In this document: in pieces, positions 37,960-48,700 of the stretch
Numbering within the stretch: the first letter of the stretch is position 1
Layout of the letters: each line of letters starts with the position of its first letter
NCBI GenBank assembly: GCA_009711785.1
Contig: VENA01000024.1
Span: forward strand, 36,957 to 100,956
Source of the DNA: Bacillota bacterium
GTDB lineage: Bacteria > Bacillota > Clostridia > Tissierellales > MES13
Direction of reading: 5' to 3'
Length of the DNA: 64,000 bases
The notes under the pieces: generated by a model
What the model was told of the DNA's origin: nothing
Database searches by the model: none
What the model saw: only the letters and a program-made list of their open reading frames with translations
Made by a program: the position numbers and the translations under genes

Positions 37960-37988
37960 AAATGGAGAACACTGAGTGTTCTCCATTT
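37960..37988 (+). terminator. Hairpin after tsf
   Basis: AAATGGAGAACACT (37960-37973) pairs with the mirror arm ending at 37988, a 13-bp stem with a tiny loop. There is no T run, so it may be a partial terminator or stabiliser. Confidence 0.6.
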
Positions 37989-38060
37989 AAATAAAAGTTA
38001 TGTTTATTAATAAAGGAATTTTACTGTCTATATAGAATATAATATGCTAGGAGTGTTTAA

Positions 38061-38777
<717 letters not shown>

Positions 38778-38779
38778 AA

Positions 38780-39337
38780 ATGTATTTAGATGTTCATAAG
38801 AACGCTGAAGGTAAAATGAAAAAAACAGTTAAAGCTTTCAAAGGAGAATTAGCTACAATAAGAGCAGGAAGAGCAAATCCATCTATGTTAGACAGAATAA
38901 AAGTTGATTATTATGGTACTTTGACTCCATTAAAACAAATTTCAAATATCTCTGTACCAGAACCAAGACAGTTAGTTATACATCCATATGATGCAAATGC
39001 TTTACCTGAAATAGAAAAGGCTATCTTAAAGTCAGATTTAGGATTAAATCCTGCTAATGATGGTAAGATAGTGAGATTAACTATACCACAATTAACAGAA
39101 GAAAGAAGAAAAGATCTTATTAAGATCATTAGTAAGACAACTGAAAATGCAAAAATAGCTATAAGAAATGAAAGAAGAGAGGCTAATGACGAATTAAAGA
39201 AAATGGAGAAAAATGGCGAATTAACTGAAGATGATTTAAGGAAATCAGAAGAAGAAGTACAAAATCTTACAGATAAATATATTAAAGAAATAGATAAGCT
39301 AACCGAGAAAAAGGAAGAAGAGTTAATGGAGGTTTAA
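38780..39337 (+). CDS. frr: Ribosome recycling factor
   Basis: RRF splits post-termination ribosomes together with EF-G. The 185-residue protein shows the signature [37 protein letters not shown] and [18 protein letters not shown] 38780 follows AGGAGG located in the end of pyrH. It is coupled to pyrH and followed by a small ORF one base later. Confidence 0.98.
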   Translation: MYLDVHKNAEGKMKKTVKAFKGELATIRAGRANPSMLDRIKVDYYGTLTPLKQISNISVPEPRQLVIHPYDANALPEIEKAILKSDLGLNPANDGKIVRLTIPQLTEERRKDLIKIISKTTENAKIAIRNERREANDELKKMEKNGELTEDDLRKSEEEVQNLTDKYIKEIDKLTEKKEEELMEV

Positions 39338-39338
39338 A

Positions 39339-39527
39339 TTGGATTATACCAATTTGTACGGTTATTACTTAGACGAGGGACTTAAATTATTAGATACTAA
39401 AGAAGAAATTGAAATTGTAAAAACCCATGGATTAAATTCCAAATTTACGAAGGATTTATCAGAGCTACGTATTTTAAAGATTACTGAAAGATGTAATAAA
39501 TTAATAGTTTTAGCAGGTTATTTTTAA
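39339..39527 (+). CDS. Small hypothetical protein between frr and uppS
   Basis: A 62-residue product, MDYTNLYGYYLDEGLKLLDT at the N terminus and a C-terminal part with LSELRILKITERCNKLIVLAGYF. It begins with TTG 39339 eight bases after GGAGG, one base behind the frr stop, and is closed by a strong terminator. The placement and ribosome binding site support a real gene. I do not recognise the family; the charged middle and hydrophobic C-terminal end give no clear fold. No signal peptide or membrane segment is evident. Confidence 0.6.
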   Translation: MDYTNLYGYYLDEGLKLLDTKEEIEIVKTHGLNSKFTKDLSELRILKITERCNKLIVLAGYF

Positions 39528-39528
39528 T

Positions 39529-39556
39529 CCCCTTCTAATAGCTAGAAGGGGTTTTT
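39529..39556 (+). terminator. Strong terminator after the frr unit
   Basis: CCCCTTCTA (39529-39537), loop ATAGC, TAGAAGGGG (39543-39551), then TTTTT. It closes the pyrH-frr-small ORF unit. Confidence 0.88.
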
Positions 39557-39583
39557 AGTGACTGTAGTGGTGGAGGTATAAAA

Positions 39584-40333
39584 ATGATTTCAATAAACAA
39601 AAGCATAAATAACTTAAAGAAAAAATTAAATCATGATAATTTGCCTAAGCATATAGCAATTATAATGGATGGTAATGGTCGGTGGGCAAAGAAAAAATTA
39701 TTACCTAGATCTGCAGGACATAGAGAAGGTGTAAAAAGAGTTAGAGAATTAGTAGAAGAATGTGGGAATATAGGCATAGATTTTTTAACGATTTATGCAT
39801 TCTCTACTGAAAATTGGAACAGACCTAAGGATGAAGTCAATTATCTAATGAGTCTTTTAATAGAGTTTTTAAATAAAGAACTTGAAACATTACATAAAAA
39901 TAATGTTAAAATAAATGTGTTAGGAGAAATTGATGCACTTGAAGTTAATGTACAAAATGAAATAAAGAAAGCTTTAAGAAAGACAAAGAATAATAATAAA
40001 TTAACTTTAAATATAGCTTTAAACTATGGAGGCAGAAAAGAAATAGCTCTTAGTTTAAAACATATTATAAAAGACTTAAATAAGGGAAACATATCAATAG
40101 AAGAAATAGATGAGAACTTGATAAGTGATTATCTTTATACAAAAGGTCAGCCAGACCCAGATTTACTAATTAGAACCAGTGGTGAACTAAGGATAAGTAA
40201 TTTTTTAATATATCAATTGGCATATACAGAATTTTATTTTACAGATGTTAATTGGCCAGATTTTAAAAAGAAAAACTTATATAAAGCTTTAATTGAGTAT
40301 CAACAAAGGAATAGAAGGTTTGGCGGTCTCTAA
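39584..40333 (+). CDS. uppS: Isoprenyl transferase (undecaprenyl diphosphate synthase)
   Basis: UppS builds the C55 lipid carrier for cell wall synthesis from farnesyl and isopentenyl diphosphate. The 249-residue cis-prenyltransferase has HIAIIMDGNGRWAKKKLLPRSAGH (catalytic Asp in the MDGNGRW motif), LTIYAFSTENWNRP, and DLLIRTSGELRISNFLIYQLAYTEFYFT. ATG 39584 follows TGGAGG. Its stop overlaps the next frame (TAATG). Confidence 0.97.
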   Translation: MISINKSINNLKKKLNHDNLPKHIAIIMDGNGRWAKKKLLPRSAGHREGVKRVRELVEECGNIGIDFLTIYAFSTENWNRPKDEVNYLMSLLIEFLNKELETLHKNNVKINVLGEIDALEVNVQNEIKKALRKTKNNNKLTLNIALNYGGRKEIALSLKHIIKDLNKGNISIEEIDENLISDYLYTKGQPDPDLLIRTSGELRISNFLIYQLAYTEFYFTDVNWPDFKKKNLYKALIEYQQRNRRFGGL

Positions 40334-40347
40334 TGGGTGGTGTTAAG

Positions 40348-41115
40348 ATGAAAAAGAGGATAATTAGTGCAGTTATTGGTGTTATATTGTTGCTTAGCAT
40401 AGTAAGTATAGGAGGACTCTTATTTAAGGCTTCAATATTAGTAGTTACTTTAATAGGTTTGTATGAGTTTAATAATGCTACAAAAGTAGCGGATATAAAA
40501 GCGTTGAAATTTCTTACATATTTACTACCCATAAGTTTATTTATAATAAGCATATTCGAAAAGTATAATTATATTCAAAAGTTTATCATAATATATACTT
40601 TAGCATTATTGATAATGATGGTAGTAAGTAATAAGATCAAGCCAACAAATATTGCTTTCGCTCTTTTAGGGACTATATATGTATCTGTTTTTCTTTTTCA
40701 TATTAATTTTTTAGAAGGAAGTCCCTTAATTTGGTTAGTTTTTATAATAGCATGGGCTACAGATACTTTTGCTTATTTTTTTGGGCAATTATTTGGAAAA
40801 AGAAAACTTTGTCCAAGATTAAGTCCTAAAAAAACAATAGAAGGAGCAATAGGTGGAGTTATAGGTAGTTTTATACTAACTTTAATATATTTAAAAGTAT
40901 TTAATATACCAAATTTAATACTTTTAAGTGTTTTAAGTATTTTAGGTTCAATATTGTCACAAATAGGAGATTTAGCAGCATCTAAAATAAAACGGACAGT
41001 TGGTATAAAGGATTTTGGTAATATAATGCCTGGACACGGTGGCGTACTTGATAGATTTGATAGTATAATATTTATATCTCCTTTTATATATTATTATATA
41101 GAGATTTTTATTTAG
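40348..41115 (+). CDS. cdsA: Phosphatidate cytidylyltransferase CdsA
   Basis: CdsA makes CDP-diacylglycerol from phosphatidic acid, the branch point to phospholipids. The 255-residue protein has about eight hydrophobic segments and the C-terminal signature SQIGDLAASKIKRTVGIKDFGNIMPGHGGVLDRFDS. I choose ATG 40348 after GGTGGTG; an ATG at 40333 overlapping the uppS stop is also in frame. It is coupled to uppS and dxr. Confidence 0.96.
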   Translation: MKKRIISAVIGVILLLSIVSIGGLLFKASILVVTLIGLYEFNNATKVADIKALKFLTYLLPISLFIISIFEKYNYIQKFIIIYTLALLIMMVVSNKIKPTNIAFALLGTIYVSVFLFHINFLEGSPLIWLVFIIAWATDTFAYFFGQLFGKRKLCPRLSPKKTIEGAIGGVIGSFILTLIYLKVFNIPNLILLSVLSILGSILSQIGDLAASKIKRTVGIKDFGNIMPGHGGVLDRFDSIIFISPFIYYYIEIFI

Positions 41116-41130
41116 GTAAGGAGTGATTAT

Positions 41131-42276
41131 TTGAAAAATATTAGTATTTTAGGATCAACAGGCTCTATTGGAACACAAGCCTTAGATGTTATTAGAAATA
41201 GTAATGAATATAATGTAGTTGGACTTTCTGCTAATAGAAATATAGATTTAATAGAAAAGCAAGCATTAGAATTTAAACCTAAAATTGTCTGTCTAGCAGA
41301 TAAAGAGAAGGCTAAAATACTTAAAAAGCGCTTAAATAACAAGGACATAAACGTTTTAGCAGGGATGGAAGGTATGATAGAATTAGCTAAAGAAGAAACT
41401 ACTGATATATTATTAACTTCTGTCGTAGGAATGATTGGGTTAAAACCAACCTTAGCAGCAATAGAATCGAAAAAGACGATAGCTTTAGCTAATAAGGAGA
41501 CTTTAGTAACAGCTGGTTCTATAGTAATGCAAAAAGCTAAAGAAAATGATGTGGATATTATTCCTGTAGATAGTGAACATTCAGCAATATTTCAATCTTT
41601 AAGAAGTGGACGTCCAAATGAAGTTAAAAAATTAATTCTAACTGCTTCAGGAGGTCCTTTTTTAAATAGAGAAAAAAAATATTTAAAGACGGTTACCCCT
41701 AAAGATGCTTTAAAACATCCAAACTGGGATATGGGGAGTAAAATATCAATTGATTCAGCAACTCTTATGAATAAAGGGTTAGAGGTAATTGAAGCTAGAT
41801 GGTTGTTTGATATGAGTATTGAAAAAATAGATGTAGTAGTACACCCGCAAAGCATTATTCATTCTATGGTAGAGTTTATAGACGGAAATATTATAGCACA
41901 ATTAGGAAATTCTGATATGAGAATACCTATACAATATGCTTTAACCCATCCAAAAAGGCTAAAGAATAATCTGAAGAGTTTAGACTTAGTTGAACTAGGA
42001 AAGCTTACTTTTCAATCACCTGATTATAATACTTTTCCTTGTTTGAATTTAGCGTTAAACTCAATAAAAGAAGGTGGTACTATGCCAGCGGTATTAAATG
42101 CAGCTAATGAAGTAGCCGTTGAATATTTTCTTAACCATAAAATAAAAATTATGGATATACCAAATTTAATTGAAAAAACACTTAATAAACATAAGAATAT
42201 AAAAAAACCTACTATAGATGATATAATAGAAAGTGATAAATGGGCACGTAGTATAATAAAATCAAAACTTGTATAA
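41131..42276 (+). CDS. dxr: 1-deoxy-D-xylulose-5-phosphate reductoisomerase
   Basis: Dxr makes 2-C-methylerythritol 4-phosphate, the committed step of the MEP isoprenoid pathway. The 381-residue protein starts ISILGSTGSIGTQALDVI (NADPH binding) and has PVDSEHSAIFQSL, LTASGGPF, NWDMGSKISIDSATLMNKGLEVIEA (metal and substrate contacts) and VVHPQSIIHSMVEF. TTG 41131 follows AAGGAGTG. With ispG 2 kb downstream it shows a MEP rather than mevalonate route. Confidence 0.97.
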   Translation: MKNISILGSTGSIGTQALDVIRNSNEYNVVGLSANRNIDLIEKQALEFKPKIVCLADKEKAKILKKRLNNKDINVLAGMEGMIELAKEETTDILLTSVVGMIGLKPTLAAIESKKTIALANKETLVTAGSIVMQKAKENDVDIIPVDSEHSAIFQSLRSGRPNEVKKLILTASGGPFLNREKKYLKTVTPKDALKHPNWDMGSKISIDSATLMNKGLEVIEARWLFDMSIEKIDVVVHPQSIIHSMVEFIDGNIIAQLGNSDMRIPIQYALTHPKRLKNNLKSLDLVELGKLTFQSPDYNTFPCLNLALNSIKEGGTMPAVLNAANEVAVEYFLNHKIKIMDIPNLIEKTLNKHKNIKKPTIDDIIESDKWARSIIKSKLV

Positions 42277-42290
42277 TAGGGGTGAATATT

Positions 42291-43298
42291 TTGACTACAG
42301 CAATAGCAGCAATTTTTGCGTTTTTTTTAGTAGTTTTGGTTCATGAATTTGGACATTTTGCAGTGGCTAAACTTGTTGGTATAAAAGTACACGAATTTGC
42401 AATAGGAATGGGACCTAGATTAACAAACTTCAAAAAAGGCGAGACTGAATACTCTTTAAGATTAATACCCATAGGTGGATATGTGAAAATGGAAGGTGAA
42501 GACGAAAAGTCGGATGATGTAAGAAGTTTTAGCAATAAACCACCACTAGCTAGAATGGCAGTCTTAGCTGCAGGTGCGTTTATGAATTTTTTATTAGCAC
42601 TGATTATATTCTTTTTTGTATCTTATTCATTGGGAGTTCCTACTACCACAATAGAAAAGGTCATACCAGAAAAACCAGCTTATAAGTCAGGATTAAGAGC
42701 AGGAGATCAAATTATTAAAATTAACGGCAAAGAAACTGAAAGTTGGGAATCAGTTGTCAATGAAATTAATAAAAATAAAAGTGGTAGTATAAATGTAACA
42801 GTATTAAGAAATGAAATAAAGAAAGAATTTAATGTAAAACCACAATATATCGAGAAAGATAATAGGTATGAAATAGGTATACATTCAAAAACAAAGAAAT
42901 CTGTAACAATGGCAATAAAGGGTGGTTTTAGAAGTCTTGGATTAATTCTAGGTGCCATGATTAACTTCTTTAAGTCATTGTTTGTAGGAAACTTTAGTAG
43001 TGCAGAAGTAGGTGGACCTGTGAGAGTTGTTCATATGATAGGTAAAGCTGCTCAATATGGTTTATTAAACTTGTTTAGTTTTATAGGCTTGATAAGTGTA
43101 AATCTAGGTTTTTTCAATTTATTACCTATACCTGCATTAGATGGTAGTAGACTATTATTTGCGTTAACAGAATTAGTTAGAGGTAAACCTATTAATCCAG
43201 AAAAGGAAGGATTAATACATTTTATAGGTTTTGTATTTTTATTATTATTAATGGTAGTTGTAACGTATAAAGATTTAACTCAACTTAACGTATTTTAG
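42291..43298 (+). CDS. rseP: Site-2 protease RseP (RasP-type zinc metalloprotease)
   Basis: Intramembrane protease that cleaves anti-sigma factors and signal peptide remnants. The 335-residue protein has HEFGH near residue 20 (zinc ligands), a PDZ domain at about 110-180 (VIPEKPAYKSGLRAGDQIIKINGKE), and the second metal motif NLLPIPALDGSR near residue 275, with three to four membrane segments. TTG 42291 is six bases after AGGGGTGA; a GTG at 42282 overlaps that site. It is between dxr and ispG, the usual order. Confidence 0.95.
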   Translation: MTTAIAAIFAFFLVVLVHEFGHFAVAKLVGIKVHEFAIGMGPRLTNFKKGETEYSLRLIPIGGYVKMEGEDEKSDDVRSFSNKPPLARMAVLAAGAFMNFLLALIIFFFVSYSLGVPTTTIEKVIPEKPAYKSGLRAGDQIIKINGKETESWESVVNEINKNKSGSINVTVLRNEIKKEFNVKPQYIEKDNRYEIGIHSKTKKSVTMAIKGGFRSLGLILGAMINFFKSLFVGNFSSAEVGGPVRVVHMIGKAAQYGLLNLFSFIGLISVNLGFFNLLPIPALDGSRLLFALTELVRGKPINPEKEGLIHFIGFVFLLLLMVVVTYKDLTQLNVF

Positions 43299-43310
43299 GT
43301 AGGTGTTATA

Positions 43311-44357
43311 ATGAGAAGAGAGACTAAAAATTTTCACTATGGAAAAGTTGGAATAGGAAGTAAGTATCCTGTTAGTGTACAGTCAATGACAAATACAAAT
43401 ACTGAGAATATAAACGAAACAATTGCACAAATAAAGAAACTAGAAGATGTAGGTTGTGATATAGTAAGGGTAGCAGTTCCTAATATGAAAGCAGCTAAAG
43501 CAATTAAAGAGATAAAGAAGGATATTGATATACCTCTTATTTCTGATATACATTTTGATTATAAGTTAGCAATAGAATCTGTTAAAAATGGAGTCGATGG
43601 TTTAAGAATTAATCCTGGAAATATAGGAAGTAAGGATAAAGTAAAAGAAGTTGTAAAAGTAGCAAAGGATTATAACATTCCAATTAGAATTGGAGTTAAT
43701 GCAGGGTCTATAAGTAACGAGTATTTAGAGAAGTATGGAGGAGTTAATGTAGATTCTATGGTGGAGAGTGCGCTATCACATATACGTATTTTAGAAGCTA
43801 TGAATTTTCATGATATTGTGATTTCTTTAAAGGCTTCAGATGTAAAATTAACTTTTAATGCTTATGATAAGATATCAAAATTAGTTGGTTATCCTCTGCA
43901 TCTAGGAATAACAGAAGCTGGTAGTATTTGGAGTGGTACAATTAAATCATCAGTAGGTATAGGAAGCTTATTACTACTAGGGATTGGTGATACTATTAGA
44001 GTATCCCTTACTGGGGACCCTGTTGATGAAGTAAAAGTAGGAAAACAAATTTTGAGATCTTTAAATTTACTTAATGATAACATAGAAATAATTTCTTGTC
44101 CTACATGTGGCAGAACTAAAATAGATCTTATAAAATTAGTAAATAAAGCAGAGGAAAAATTAATGGGTATTAAAAAACCTTTAAAGGTGGCCATAATGGG
44201 TTGTGCTGTTAATGGACCTGGAGAGGCGAAAGAAGCAGATATTGGTATAGCTGGAGGAAAAAACGAGGGTATTATTTTTAAAAAGGGAAAGGTAATTAAA
44301 AAAGTAAAAGAAGAAAAGTTACTTAAAGAACTAATTAGTGAAATTGAAAAATTGTAG
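43311..44357 (+). CDS. ispG: (E)-4-hydroxy-3-methylbut-2-enyl-diphosphate synthase
   Basis: IspG reduces MEcPP to HMBPP in the MEP pathway using a [4Fe-4S] cluster. The 348-residue protein starts RRETKNFHYGKVGIGSKYPVSVQSMTNT, has LISDIHFDYKLA and the cluster ligands in CPTCGRT and CAVNGPGEA. ATG 43311 follows AGGTGT. The dxr-rseP-ispG order is shared with other Firmicutes. Confidence 0.97.
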   Translation: MRRETKNFHYGKVGIGSKYPVSVQSMTNTNTENINETIAQIKKLEDVGCDIVRVAVPNMKAAKAIKEIKKDIDIPLISDIHFDYKLAIESVKNGVDGLRINPGNIGSKDKVKEVVKVAKDYNIPIRIGVNAGSISNEYLEKYGGVNVDSMVESALSHIRILEAMNFHDIVISLKASDVKLTFNAYDKISKLVGYPLHLGITEAGSIWSGTIKSSVGIGSLLLLGIGDTIRVSLTGDPVDEVKVGKQILRSLNLLNDNIEIISCPTCGRTKIDLIKLVNKAEEKLMGIKKPLKVAIMGCAVNGPGEAKEADIGIAGGKNEGIIFKKGKVIKKVKEEKLLKELISEIEKL

Positions 44358-44375
44358 GTTGTAAGGGGGATTAAC

Positions 44376-45005
44376 ATGTATTATATAACCGCCGTAATAC
44401 CAGCATTTAATGAGGAAAAAACCATAGGAGAAGTTATTAAAACCGTTTCGAAGGTAGATATTATTGATAATATTGTTGTAATTAGTGATGGTTCAAAGGA
44501 CAATACAGCTAATATAGCGAAAGGATTAGACGCTGAAGTATTAGAATTAAGTGAGAACATTGGTAAGGGAGGGGCAATAAAACGGGGAATCAATCGTTCT
44601 AACGGAGATATTATTTTATTTTTAGATGCAGATTTAGTAAACCTTAAGCCTAAACATATAATGGATTTATTAAAACCTGTAATAAGTGATAATTATCAAA
44701 TGTCTATAGGAGTTTTTGATTCCGGTAGAAAAGTAACTGATTTAGCCCAAAAGATTACACCTTTCCTTTCAGGGCAAAGAGCTATTAAAAGAGATGTTAT
44801 AGAGCAAATATCAAATCTAGATGTCACACGTTATGGAGTTGAATTAGCAATAACAAAATACGTTAATAAAAATAATATAAAATATAAAGAAGTAATATTG
44901 CCTAATTTAACCCATATAATGAAAGAAGAAAAATTAGGATTATTTAAAGGATTTACTGAGAGACTAAAAATGTATTGGGATATAGTAAAAATGATAGATA
45001 ACTAA
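44376..45005 (+). CDS. Glycosyltransferase family 2 protein
   Basis: A 209-residue GT-A enzyme with VIPAFNEEKTIGEVIKTVSK at the N terminus, VISDGSKDNTANIA, GKGGAIKRGI and the metal-binding LFLDADLVNL (DxD). It lacks membrane segments. The C-terminal half (FLSGQRAIKRDVI; GVELAITKYV) resembles dolichyl-phosphate-mannose-synthase-like enzymes, but donor and acceptor cannot be deduced. ATG 44376 follows AAGGGGG. It is cotranscribed with ispG and the MgtC-like gene. Confidence 0.88.
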   Translation: MYYITAVIPAFNEEKTIGEVIKTVSKVDIIDNIVVISDGSKDNTANIAKGLDAEVLELSENIGKGGAIKRGINRSNGDIILFLDADLVNLKPKHIMDLLKPVISDNYQMSIGVFDSGRKVTDLAQKITPFLSGQRAIKRDVIEQISNLDVTRYGVELAITKYVNKNNIKYKEVILPNLTHIMKEEKLGLFKGFTERLKMYWDIVKMIDN

Positions 45006-45028
45006 GATTTGAGAAATGGGTGTTTATA

Positions 45029-45694
45029 ATGGTTGATTTACCTCAAATAATTTTAAGATTAGTTCTTTCAATTTTTCTGTCAGGAATTATAGGAATTGAA
45101 CGAGAGAGCATCAAAAGACCTGCAGGTTTTAGAACACATATTTTAGTTTGTGTCGGTTCAACTTTAGTTATGTTAGTAGGAACTCATATATTTGAATTAT
45201 ATAAATATGATACAAATTTAGACCCTGCTAGGCTATCTGCTCAAGTTATAAGTGGTATAGGCTTTTTAGGTGCCGGTACTATAATAAAAGAAGGAGATAC
45301 AGTAAAAGGTTTAACTACAGCAGCAAGTTTATGGGCAGTAGCTTGTGTTGGTTTAGCTGTAGGTGCTGGTTTTTACTTTGGTGCAATAACTACAACTTTT
45401 CTAATATTTATTACATTAATGGTATTTACAAAAATTGAAAGAAATATAAAATCTAGAAGAAACTATATTAAATTGAAAGTAATTACAATAAATAAGCCTG
45501 GACAGTTAGGAAAATTAGGAATAATTACAGGAAGTATGGGAGCTACTATTGAAAGTATAGAATTACAAACAAACGATAAAAAAAGTGAAGCTGCTATAGA
45601 TTTGTTAATAAGATTAAAAGATAAGAAGGATGGAATTAAATTAGTTAAAGAAATTAGTACAATAGAAGGTGTAAAAGAATTATCCCAAAGATAA
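45029..45694 (+). CDS. MgtC/SapB family membrane protein
   Basis: The 221-residue protein has four membrane segments in the MgtC N-terminal domain with GIERESIKRPAGFRTHILVCVGSTLVML and SGIGFLGAGTIIKEGDTVKGLTTAASLWAVACVGLAVG, followed by a soluble ACT-like domain (about 150-221). Family members are linked to magnesium stress and membrane potential; the substrate is not clear. I choose ATG 45029 after AAATGGGTG; a GTG at 45020 is in frame within that site. Confidence 0.93.
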   Translation: MVDLPQIILRLVLSIFLSGIIGIERESIKRPAGFRTHILVCVGSTLVMLVGTHIFELYKYDTNLDPARLSAQVISGIGFLGAGTIIKEGDTVKGLTTAASLWAVACVGLAVGAGFYFGAITTTFLIFITLMVFTKIERNIKSRRNYIKLKVITINKPGQLGKLGIITGSMGATIESIELQTNDKKSEAAIDLLIRLKDKKDGIKLVKEISTIEGVKELSQR

Positions 45695-45713
45695 AGGGGG
45701 ATTTAGTTATAGT

Positions 45714-48700
45714 ATGGAAAATAGCACTAGATTGAATAATATTTTAGACTCCTTAAATATAAGTATTGAAGAAAATAGCTTAAAAAAGCTAGCTATAAAA
45801 AAAGTTCTTGTTAATAAAGAAGAAAAAAGTATTAAAATTACTTTATTATCAAATGACATAGTACATTATGAATCTTTAAATGAGTTGAAAAAGAAGCTTT
45901 TTACTAATTTAGAAGTTTTTGATAGTATCAATATTAATGTTGTTTATGATGAAATAAATAGGCCTATTGAAGAAATAATTAAAGATTATTGGAATAATAT
46001 TAAATATATAATAAGAGCAAAAATATCTTCAAGTAAGGCATGGTTAAACAGTTTAGAGTGGAAGTTTGAAAAAGATGTTTTAACTATATATGTTAACAAT
46101 GAAGTAGCTTTACACACTTTGAAAAATAAAAGATTTAATAAATTATTAATTAATGTTTTTAAGGAAAAATTTAATATAGATATTAAAGTGAATTTTAAAC
46201 TTAATATAAATAATGATGAAAATAATTATAATTTGATTAAAGAAAAAGAAGAGAAAAAAATATTAAAAAACATAGAAAAAATAACAAGAAATAATAGAAA
46301 TTCTAATTCAAAGAACACATCCAAAGGTAGTTCAAATTTAATATATGGAAAGAAAATAGATACAGATATTGAACCTATGGAAAATATTAATACAAATTCA
46401 GGGACTATTACATTAGAAGGGGAAATATTTGACGTAGAAGTTATTGATATAAAAGGAAATAAAAAAATATATATATTTAAAATCACAGATTTCACTAATT
46501 CAATTACTGTTAAGGTATTTGGTAATAAAAAGCAGCAAGATGCATTAAATAATCTAACAAAAGGTATATATGCAAGGGTTAAAGGAGACATTGTTTATGA
46601 CTCTTATTCAAAAGAGCTTGTAATGATGGGAAAAGCAATTTTATTACTGGACAAGCCTGAAAGGATAGACACAGCAGAAGAAAAAAGAGTTGAACTTCAC
46701 TTGCATACACAAATGAGTGATATGGATGGTATGACAAGTTTTACAGAGTTAGCAGAATGTGCTTCTAAATGGGGACATAAAGCCATTGCTTTAACAGATC
46801 ATGGTGTAGTTCAAAGTTTCCCTGAAGCAATGGATGCTTCTAAGAAATTTGGTATTAAAATTTTATATGGAGTTGAAGGTTATATAGTTAATGACTGCGA
46901 ACCTGTTGTAATAAATTATACTGATGAGTCAATAGACTGTGAATATGTAGTTTTCGATATTGAAACAACGGGACTTTCCTTTAAAAATGATGAGATAACA
47001 GAAATAGGAGCAGTTAAAATAAAAGATAATAAAGTTATAGATACATTTAGTCAATTAGTTAATCCAGAAAAGAAAATTCCTGAAAAAATAACTAAATTAA
47101 CAGGCATTACAGATCAAATGGTAGTGGATAAACCAAAAATAGATAAAGTGTTACCTGAATTTTTAGAGTTTTGTAAGGGAAGTGTTTTAGTAGCCCACAA
47201 CGCCTCTTTTGATGTAGGTTTTATTAAAGAAAAGGCAAATAGATTTGATTTATCAGTTAATAATCCAGTACTAGATACATTAAAATTAAGTAGACGAATG
47301 TTTACTGATTTAAAGAGTCATAAACTAAATAAAGTTGCAAAACATTTAGATGTTAAACTTGAAAATCATCATAGAGCTGTTGATGATTCTAAAGCGACTG
47401 GTGAAATATTAATAAAATGTATAGAGATTTTAAAAGAAAAAGAAGTTACTACTTTAGATGAAATTAATACGAGTTTTGATGATACTATTAATTATAAAAA
47501 TTCAAACTCTTATCATATAGTTATATTTGCAAAAAATTATAAAGGATTAAAAAATCTTTATAAATTAGTTTCAGAAGCACATATAAATTATTTCTATAGA
47601 AAACCAAGGATACCAAAATCAGTATTAGCAAAGTATAGAGAAGGGTTAATACTTGGAACAGCTTGTGAAGCTGGAGAGTTATATAAAGCCATTTTGAATA
47701 ATAAATCTTTTAATCAAATTAGAGATATTATTAATTTCTATGATTATCTTGAGATACAACCTATTGATAATAATCAATTCCTAGTTGAAAAAGAAATTTT
47801 AAATGATAAAGAGGATTTAAAAGATATCAATAGAAAAATAGTAAACTTTGGTGAAAAGTTCAATAAACCTGTAGTAGCTACAGGAGATGTACACTTTTTA
47901 GATCCTAAAGATGAAGTTTATAGAAGAATACTAATGAGTGGGAAGGGCTTTAGTGATGCAGACAATCAACCTCCTTTATATTTAAGAACAACTAAAGAGA
48001 TGTTAGATGAATTTAATTATCTAGGAGAGGAAAAAGCAAAAGAAGTAGTAATAAAGAATACAAATTTAATATCAGATATGATTGAAGAGATGTTACCTAT
48101 ACCAGAAGGAACTTTCCCACCTGTAATTGAAGGTTCAGAAGAAGAACTTAAAGAAATGACATATAATAAAGCTAAGAGAATTTATGGAGAACCTATACCT
48201 GATATAGTAAAGGATAGGCTAGATAAAGAATTAAACTCCATTATAAGTAATGGGTATGCTGTTTTATATATTATATCTCAAAAATTAGTTAAAAAATCTT
48301 TAGAAGATGGTTATTTAGTAGGTTCAAGGGGTTCAGTTGGTTCATCCTTTGTAGCTACAATGAGTGATATTACAGAGGTTAATCCTCTACCGCCTCATTA
48401 TGTATGCCCTGATTGTAAACATAGTGAGTTTATAACAGATGGTTCTGTAGGTTCAGGAGCTGATATGGAAGATAAAAATTGTCCTAAGTGTGGTAGTATG
48501 TATAAAAAAGATGGGCATGATATACCTTTTGAAGTCTTCTTAGGGTTTGAAGGAGACAAAGAACCAGATATTGATTTAAACTTTGCTGGTGAGGAACAAG
48601 GAATAGCTATGGATCATACAGAAAAATTATTTGGTAAAGGTCATGTTTTTAGAGCAGGTACAATAGGCACAATAGCTGATAAAACAGCCTATGGATTTGT

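Noticed and set aside
37989..38060. PyrR attenuator before pyrH
   Set aside because: No PyrR-binding loop sequence or antiterminator/terminator pair was found in the leader.
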